Source: G963677325 sp963810555
GTDB lineage: Bacteria > Bacteroidota > Bacteroidia > Bacteroidales > Prolixibacteraceae
DNA: 64,000 nucleotides
Assembly (NCBI GenBank): GCA_963810555.1
Contig: CAWENX010000007.1
Location: 636,528-700,527, forward strand
Direction of reading: 5' to 3'
In this document: positions 58,345-64,000 of the stretch, in pieces
Layout of the letters: each line of letters opens with the position of its first letter
Position numbering within the stretch: the first letter of the stretch is position 1
Notes under the pieces: generated by a model
The model's database searches: none
What the model was told of the DNA's origin: nothing
What the model saw: only the letters and a program-made list of their open reading frames with translations
Program-made: the position numbers and the translations under genes

Positions 58345-59030
58345 TTATAATCCTCTTAAATTTAAACCTTTGTACAGCAGATAAATTAGAAGAAAATAAC
58401 CACCGGCAAGCAGTGGAAAATGTAAACAGTGTTTTCAAAAGCGGTGATTTGGAAAAATGGGTGGCGCCTGCAAATGAAAATATAAAAGCAAATAATCATG
58501 CCTGATCATAGCATAAATCATCCAAATAAATTTTTATCTGAAACAGATATTAGCTGTCAATGGACATCCTTAAGTGTAAACTGATAACTCACAAAATAAG
58601 TAACAAAACGATGGACCACAGCGCCTTCGATTTTCACAACCAGCCAGAATAACAATGGCATTAAGATGACATATACCAATAGCCTGGATATCAATTCAAA
58701 TACATACTTTTCTGATGTACTGGAAGGCAAAAGGAGATAAGTCGTGCTTTTCTCTTTTGTCCTGAATGCAGGAAATGAAAGACTCATGTAAATTATACCC
58801 AATCCAAAGAATAAAATGAAAAATGTAACAACATAACTGCTTAGATCCCAACTTCTAAAGTTACGTGTTGATTGAACATACAACAAAATGACAAAAAGCA
58901 TCCCTGTAAATCCGATAATTGTCATTCCGATCAGCTTCCTGTTGATTATTAGCGATTGCCGGCACAGCAGCATAAAACGCCTGAACGAAAAATTATTATT
59001 TGTCTGCATATTGTTCGATTTTTTTTCCAT
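58345..59030 (-). pseudogene. ABC-2 type permease, C-terminus broken
   Basis: Open from 59030 (MEKKSN) or 59009 (MQTNNN) to TGA at 58557, with membrane helices such as LIGMTIIGFTGMLFVILLYV, YVVTFFILFFGLGIIYMSL and LLVYVILMPLLFWLVVKI. Beyond the stop, in another frame, PLLAGGYFLLIYLLYKGLNL to TAA at 58345 reads as the lost last helix. So about 70 residues between are disrupted by stops and a shift. The gene overlaps the ATPase gene end. Confidence 0.7.
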
Positions 59031-59823
59031 TTGTAATGGCGTTAAATAGTAATTCGATATCAATTTCCGTTTCAGCATACCCGTTTGGCATCATCATCCT
59101 GTATCCTCCCGGAACCGCCTCACTGTAAATAGAATCCTTCGTATCTTCAGAAGTCCCGTTTACAAAACATACTTTATTGGAAATTTCTTCCATCGTATGA
59201 TTGAAAATCACCTTGCCATTATCCAGGATGATAATTTTATCAATCAGGTTCTCAACATCTTTAACCTGGTGCGTTGAGATGATAACCAATTGATTTTCAT
59301 CGAGCGAACCTGCAAGAATTTTACGGAACAATGCCTTTGACGGAATATCCAGACCATTTGTCGGTTCATCGAGAGCAAGCAATCTGCACCTTGTGGCAAG
59401 GGCAAAAGCAATCAGAAACTTTTTCTTCTGTCCGTGCGAAAGCTTCTGCAGGTTTTGGCTAACGTACAGTTCAAATTCAGCGAGAATGCGACCCATCATC
59501 CCCTGATCAAATCGCGGATAAAAAGGAGCATAAGCTTTGAGATAATCCTCAATAGTAACAGCAGGAAAATAAAACTCCTCCGGTACCAGGAAAATATCAT
59601 TAAGCATTGACGCCTCCCTTTTCTTTGGAGTATGGTTGAGTACTGACAACTCGCCTCCATTTGGATGAAGGAGACCTGTCAATAATTTCAGCAGGCTTGT
59701 TTTACCGGCGCCGTTTTTCCCAAGCAGTCCGGTAATGCTTCCGGCTCCAAGCCTGAGTGTCAAAGCATTGAACAGAGTCTGCTGCCTCGAATAACCAAAA
59801 TTAAGTTCTTTAATCTGAATCAT
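58996..59823 (-). CDS. ABC transporter ATP-binding protein
   Basis: 275 residues. Walker A GLLGKNGAGKTSLLKLL, signature LSHGQKKKFLIAFAL, Walker B LLALDEPTNGLD, switch His in IISTHQVKDVE. The C-terminal ~60 residues (GTSEDTKDSIYSEAV) form an extension typical of YtrB/ABC-2-type exporters. Partners are the broken permease downstream and the YtrA-type regulator. Substrate unknown; such units often handle antibiotic or envelope stress. Confidence 0.92.
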   Translation of the reverse strand: MIQIKELNFGYSRQQTLFNALTLRLGAGSITGLLGKNGAGKTSLLKLLTGLLHPNGGELSVLNHTPKKREASMLNDIFLVPEEFYFPAVTIEDYLKAYAPFYPRFDQGMMGRILAEFELYVSQNLQKLSHGQKKKFLIAFALATRCRLLALDEPTNGLDIPSKALFRKILAGSLDENQLVIISTHQVKDVENLIDKIIILDNGKVIFNHTMEEISNKVCFVNGTSEDTKDSIYSEAVPGGYRMMMPNGYAETEIDIELLFNAITNGKKIEQYADK

Positions 59824-59847
59824 AAGCTTTAGATTTTACTGTTTTAG

Positions 59848-59872
59848 TGTACTACTTTACTATTACAGTACA
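59848..59872 (-). promoter_or_regulatory. Candidate GntR (YtrA-type) operator
   Basis: TGTACT ... AGTACA arms 13 bases apart, centred just downstream of the -7 element and 25-50 bases ahead of the ABC ATPase start: the expected place and form for the operator of the YtrA-type regulator encoded in the same unit. Confidence 0.45.
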
Positions 59873-59878
59873 AATATA
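59871..59878 (-). promoter_or_regulatory. Promoter -7 element of the ABC/GntR unit
   Basis: On the minus strand TATATTTG matches TAnnTTTG, about 48 bases ahead of the ATPase ATG. Confidence 0.5.
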
Positions 59879-60286
59879 AAATAGAATTATTTGACTTTCC
59901 AAATAATTTTAATAAAATCTTTTATTCAATTTGTTTAGGTATGATAATTATCTGTGAAAAAAGGAATCAAAAGCTTGTCCGCCCGGATGGCCTGGGTCGG
60001 ACAGGATGAACGGATCAGATTACAGATTGTCCGGTCGCCTGCGGATCTGTTCTGCCAATTCATAAACCATCTGATGTCGCTAAATCACCAAAACACGAAT
60101 TCCCGCTAAACACTGAAACTCTGTAACTCTGAAACTTTGAAACCATGTACGAACGGCCTTTCAACACATTTTCAAATTTCCAAATCACCACCCGCTCGTT
60201 TGAAAATCCGAAGGAATCGTATTAATCTTTATTTCCTCCGTGAGAATAATTTATATATAATGTTTCGAAATAACAACAACATTTAC
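59879..60286. other. Gene-free stretch with GC-rich repeat
   Basis: Contains CCGCCCGGATGGCC near 59978 and a GTCGGACAGG segment, resembling the GC-rich palindromic DNA near 29683-29738. Frames here are short and lack protein-like composition. Confidence 0.45.
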
Positions 60287-60294
60287 TATCTTTG
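60287..60294 (+). promoter_or_regulatory. Promoter -7 element of the right-end block
   Basis: TATCTTTG matches TAnnTTTG 27 bases ahead of the ATG at 60321. Confidence 0.5.
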
Positions 60295-60320
60295 TCTGAA
60301 TCAAGCTAAAAAACCAGCTT

Positions 60321-60494
60321 ATGAGCTATCTCGAAGATCAGCGCCGAAAAGCAGTCCTGCAAAGGGATACTATTTTTAACGATCCTGGCGGCGGCATTTT
60401 CAGAAATGCTGAACGCGAATTTGTGCTTTGCAATCCCTCATTAAACATCTGGTCAGGTATAAAAGAAGATGCAAATGGCAAGTTTAAGCTGTAA
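60321..60494 (+). pseudogene. N-terminal fragment of a PGN_0703-like putative nuclease
   Basis: 57 codons: MSYLEDQRRKAVLQRDTIFN, DPGGGIFRNAEREFVLCNPS and LNIWSGIKEDA, then a short unrelated end and TAA. From memory the opening matches a Bacteroidota family of about 300 residues with a PD-(D/E)XK-like core; the rest is missing. It keeps its promoter, so the right-end block may have been inserted into it. Confidence 0.5.
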
Positions 60495-60524
60495 CTAATT
60501 AACCATACTCCATATAGTAGTGCG

Positions 60525-61355
60525 ATGAGATGTATTTTTTGTAAAAATAATTCGGACAATACAAAAAGTATTGAACATGTAGTTCCTGAATCACTGGGTA
60601 ACAAAGAACATGTTATGCCAAAGGGTGCTGTATGTGATCAGTGTAATAATTACTTTTCATTAAAAATTGAAAAACCGGTATTGGAAACAGAGTTTTTTAA
60701 AAACCTTAGATTTAGAAATGGGTTAGAATCAAAAAAAGGGAGAATTCCTCCAGGGAAAGGAATTATTCCATTGACAAACTGTTTTCCTGAAATATATTTA
60801 CCTAAAAATTCTAATAATATTGAGATTAATCTTGACGAAAAAACATTCCACTTAATACGTGAAGGTAAAATTAAACAAATGTATGTTCCTTCTTCAACAC
60901 CTTTGCCTTATAACAATCAAAGTATTTCGCGGATGTTGGCAAAAATAGCATTTGAATTTTTTGTTTTAAGATTAGCTGATGATGAAGAAACGCGCGATTT
61001 ATTAATTGATGAGAAAGGTATAGAACCCATCAGAACCTACGTGAGATACAATTTTAAAAATGAGAATTGGATTTATTCTGTCAGAAAAATATATGATGAA
61101 GACGAAAATTTCTATTTAGGGAATGGCAATTCTGTTGACATGGTTTTTGAATGTGATTTTTTAACAACAGACCAAATGGAAATATATTTTGTTATTGCTT
61201 TCAAGGGCATCGAATTTTCAATCAATATGGGAGGTTCATCTATCGATGGTTACAATAACTGGTTAAACGAAAATGGAAATATTAGTCCACTTTACCGGAA
61301 AGGTACAGGTTTTGGTTATAAATTAACACCTGAGTTTTTAATAAAGGCAAAATAA
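60525..61355 (+). CDS. HNH-type (HNH_5-like) endonuclease domain protein
   Basis: 276 residues. The first 45 carry CIFCKNNSDNTKSIEHVVPE, SLGNKEHVMPKGAVCDQCNN: two CxxC pairs around an EHVVPESLG segment, the zinc-bound HNH_5 arrangement with His as putative catalytic base. Residues 60-276 are a large uncharacterised C-terminal region. Proteins of this layout occur in defence islands. The gene is AT-rich and followed 12 bases later by a membrane protein gene, suggesting a two- or three-gene unit. Confidence 0.8.
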   Translation: MRCIFCKNNSDNTKSIEHVVPESLGNKEHVMPKGAVCDQCNNYFSLKIEKPVLETEFFKNLRFRNGLESKKGRIPPGKGIIPLTNCFPEIYLPKNSNNIEINLDEKTFHLIREGKIKQMYVPSSTPLPYNNQSISRMLAKIAFEFFVLRLADDEETRDLLIDEKGIEPIRTYVRYNFKNENWIYSVRKIYDEDENFYLGNGNSVDMVFECDFLTTDQMEIYFVIAFKGIEFSINMGGSSIDGYNNWLNENGNISPLYRKGTGFGYKLTPEFLIKAK

Positions 61356-61367
61356 ATATAATCGCTA

Positions 61368-62432
61368 ATGGAAAATAACTATTTCGTTTTTACCGACAAA
61401 ACAAGGGAATTAAAGATTGATCGTCTTCATATTTGCACCTGGGAATTCAAAAACAATTCTGCCCTTATTGAATTTGGAGCAGAAATTAATAATCCTTACG
61501 AAATATATGAAGAAAGCATTACTTTATACATTTACATTCCGTGGATTTCGAATAAGCACACTATAGTTGATTTATATGATAAACTAAAGGAATCAGAAAA
61601 TAGTCGCTTTATATTTAATGATTCTGTTTTAGGTAATGCATTTTTAGATGATGGTAATAGAAAAAACGGCGTTATACAGAAATTTGCAAATAGGAATCCT
61701 CTTTGCATTATACCCATTAATGTTTCTGTAAATGAAAACAAAGTAGTCACTATCCGCATCAATCTTAAAGATTTAAATAATACCGAAAAGGTTAAAAGTA
61801 CAGGACTATACTTTCGATTCTACATTGAGCCAAGCATTAATTTATTATCTACAAGAAAGACTGGAATTAGTCGCTCAACAATAATTTACGATTTAAAAAT
61901 TAATGAAAGGCGGAATTTTCCGGAAAATACGGATATTGATTTCAGGGAAATATCTTTGTGTAACATTAAATCATGCTTCTTCTTTAACATTCTACCCAAT
62001 TCTTATGATCTCACCTTTTTTGATACTCTTTCATTGAAGAATATTAGGACATTAGAGTTTGATTCTTTTAAAAAATATATCGGTGATAATAGGGTTAAGA
62101 AGAATGAATTAGTCGTTATATTTAATAAAAAAGAAGACCAAGAGAGCTACGCTTTTTTCTCAATTTTTTCAAAAGAAAGAATAGGTGCTGGACAATTTGC
62201 TTTAGCGGTTCTAGTTAACTTGATCTGTGGTATTCTTCTTTTTATTCCCGCATATAGGAACACTCTTAATCTTAGTTTTTTTTCAAGAGAAATATGGAAA
62301 AAACTTCCTGTGGAGGTTTATTTATCTATCATAATTGGATTAGTGATTGCTGGATATTTTCTTTGGCCAAAATTAGTTTATGTAAAACAATCCATTCTAA
62401 ATGCAATCACTAAAAAATTCCTTAAAAGATGA
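61368..62432 (+). CDS. Novel protein with two C-terminal membrane helices
   Basis: 354 residues with no family I recognise. Residues 1-270 are soluble, beta-rich at first (CTWEFKNNSALIEFGAEINN, ESITLYIYIPWIS) and Asn/Ile-rich. The C-terminus has two membrane helices, FALAVLVNLICGILLFIPAY and VEVYLSIIIGLVIAGYFLWP, and a basic tail. The last four bases overlap the PIN-domain gene (ATGA). Its place behind the HNH gene and the C-terminal two-helix layout recall membrane effectors of abortive defence systems, but this is only inference. Confidence 0.7.
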   Translation: MENNYFVFTDKTRELKIDRLHICTWEFKNNSALIEFGAEINNPYEIYEESITLYIYIPWISNKHTIVDLYDKLKESENSRFIFNDSVLGNAFLDDGNRKNGVIQKFANRNPLCIIPINVSVNENKVVTIRINLKDLNNTEKVKSTGLYFRFYIEPSINLLSTRKTGISRSTIIYDLKINERRNFPENTDIDFREISLCNIKSCFFFNILPNSYDLTFFDTLSLKNIRTLEFDSFKKYIGDNRVKKNELVVIFNKKEDQESYAFFSIFSKERIGAGQFALAVLVNLICGILLFIPAYRNTLNLSFFSREIWKKLPVEVYLSIIIGLVIAGYFLWPKLVYVKQSILNAITKKFLKR

Positions 62433-63941
62433 AAGTATTATTGGATACAAATATTGTAATTCATAGGGAAGCCAGTCATATCCTAAACAAGGATATTGGT
62501 GTGCTTTTTAAGTGGCTTGATAAAGGAAAATATGTTAAATGTGTTCATCCGGTAACGGTCCAGGAAATTGAAAAAAATAGCAATCGAGAAAATGCTTATT
62601 CATTTGGGATAAAATTACAGAGTTACGAAGTATTAAAAACTCTTACAGCCTTACAACCTTCTGTCATTAAAGTTTCAGATGATGTTGACGTCACTCAAAA
62701 TGATAAAAATGACACATTACTACTAAATGAGGTTTTTACTGAGAGAATTGATTTTCTGATTACTGAAGACAGAAAGATACACAGAAAAGCAGAATTATTG
62801 GGTATCGCAGATAGGGTATTCAAAATTGATTCGTTCCTCGAGAAAGTTGTTTCAGAAATCCTGATCTGGTTGATTATAAAGTTTTAGCAGTCACAAAAAA
62901 ATTGTTCGGCGAATTAATTTGACAGATCCATTTTTTGATAGTTTCAAAGAAGATTACAAAGGTTTTGAAAAGTGGTTTTTGAAAAAATCGGATGAAATAG
63001 CTTATGTAACTATTAATAAGGAGAAATTACTCTCATTTCTTTTTTTAAAAATCGAAAATAAAGATGAAAACTATTCAGACATCAATCCGTTTTTCGCTCC
63101 AAAAAAGAGACTTAAAATAGGGACCTTTAAAGTAATCAGTAACGGCGTAAGACTGGGTGAACGTTTTATGAAAATAATTTTTGACAATGCAATTTTAAAT
63201 AGAGTTAACGAGATTTATGTAACTATTTTTAACAGAAAGAGAAGAACAAAGACGTCTTATTGGATTGTTGGAAGATTGGGGATTTGTACCATATGGTATA
63301 AAATTAACTGAAAATGGAGAGGAATTAGTTTATGTTAGAGATTTCTCACCTTCATTTGATGTCGGAAATCCTAAACTTACATTTCCATATATGTCGTAGA
63401 ACACAAGCATCTTTATGGTGCCTATTTATCCGGATTATCATACTGAACTCTTACCAGACTCAATTCTAACGACAGAATCTCCTTTTGATTTTATTGAAAA
63501 TCAACCTCACCGGAATGCTATTAGCAAGGTCTATATCTCTCGCTCTTATGAGAGGAATATTAAGAAGGGTGATATAATTGTATTCTACAGAACAGCCGCG
63601 CAAGATTGATCTGCCTATTACAGTAGTGTAATCACAACCCTTGCAATTTCTGAAGGGAAGATAACTAATATAATTGATGAAAATGATTTTATCTTAAAAT
63701 GCCGTAAACGAAGTATATTTACAGACGAATATCTGAGAGAATATTGGAACTGCAATCCTAGTTACAGACCATTTATTATTAAGTTTCTGTATACTTATTC
63801 TTTTCCTACGGGACAACGGATTAACAGGCAAAGGTTACTTAATAGGGAGTAATTTCAGGAACAAAAGATGAATTAAGAGGGCTAAAAAGAGATAACGTAG
63901 AGACAATTCGAAATAATTTTGAAGGAAACAAATACAAATGA
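62429..63941 (+). pseudogene. PIN domain-GNAT fusion with further C-terminal domain, multiply broken
   Basis: Joined reading gives about 490 residues. PIN domain: VLLDTNIVIHREASHILNK, NDTLLLNEVF and FLITEDRKIHRKAELLGI keep the acidic residues. Then a GNAT-like part: LTDPFFDSFKEDYKGFEKWF, LKIGTFKVISNGVRLGERFM and an EDWGFVPYGIK end. Then FMVPIYPDYHTELLPDSIL, ISKVYISRSYERNIKKGDII. Breaks: shifts near 62862, 62915, 63239 and 63850, TAG at 63397 and TGA at 63607. The final TGA overlaps the ASCH gene start. PIN-GNAT proteins are suspected RNA-targeting enzymes. Confidence 0.75.
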
Positions 63942-64000
63942 AAGTCTTATTGTCGATTAAACCAGAATTTGCTGAAAAAATATTTAATGGAACAAAAAAA
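63938..64000 (+). CDS. ASCH-domain protein, truncated by window end
   Basis: 21 codons visible: MKVLLSIKPEFAEKIFNGTK. This is the typical opening of ASCH-domain proteins (SIKPxYAxxIFxGxKxxE), thought to bind RNA or modified nucleotides. Its ATG overlaps the stop of the PIN-GNAT gene, so they form one unit. Confidence 0.8.
   Translation, partial: MKVLLSIKPEFAEKIFNGTKK

Overview
The window looks like a chromosome segment of a Bacteroidota bacterium, probably anaerobic and close to Bacteroidales or Marinilabiliales. Several genes belong to families typical of that phylum (a DUF4294 protein, type II lipoproteins with an SGC lipobox), and exact copies of the Bacteroidota -7 promoter element TAnnTTTG lie in front of several genes. 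Most DNA is AT-rich; a few GC-rich blocks look imported. I saw no rRNA, tRNA or CRISPR array.

Layout. 0-13 kb is ordinary chromosome: a truncated NtrC-type regulator, a coiled-coil lipoprotein, DUF1284, rpsO, pnp, a TPR lipoprotein, a membrane protein, a PIG-L deacetylase, a SpoU methyltransferase, arginine deiminase, DUF4294 and a GNAT. Two inverted copies of a ~180-bp dispersed repeat flank most of it (2.9 and 13.4 kb). 13-15.5 kb holds an ~80-bp tandem repeat array, small hairpins and a decayed gene. 15.7-22 kb carries two SDRs, an NTF2-like protein, a GC-rich aldo/keto reductase, YceI, a UBP zinc finger and DUF5996. 22.5-27.2 kb is an intact four-gene cassette that I read as anaerobic ergothioneine synthesis (EanB-like rhodanese, EgtD/EanA-like methyltransferase) joined to ergothioneine-type uptake (EgtU permease-binding protein fusion, EgtV ATPase). 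Just upstream are inverted wrecks of a DUF427-rhodanese pair. 27.2-29.5 kb is an insertion-sequence graveyard (IS3, IS21, IS110).

31.7-56 kb is a minus-strand metabolic island: P-type proton ATPase, class I aldolase, RpiB, DUF2254, phosphoketolase, acetate kinase, sugar porter, GH15 glucoamylase, HAD phosphatase, Zwf, Gnd, glucan phosphorylase, HEAT protein, phosphoglucomutase, transaldolase and DUF488. Together they would turn glycogen or maltodextrin into glucose-6-phosphate, pass it through the oxidative pentose phosphate route and phosphoketolase, and yield acetate and ATP. Nearly every long gene here is broken by single-base indels, mostly insertions, with coding sequence otherwise well kept. 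That looks more like sequence error than decay, and it must be settled before the genes are called dead.

56-60 kb holds a damaged lipoprotein, GIN-domain-like ORFs and a YtrA-type GntR/ABC transporter unit with a candidate operator. 60.3-64 kb is a defence-like AT-rich block: nuclease fragment, HNH protein, a novel protein with two C-terminal membrane helices, a PIN-GNAT gene and an ASCH protein running off the end.
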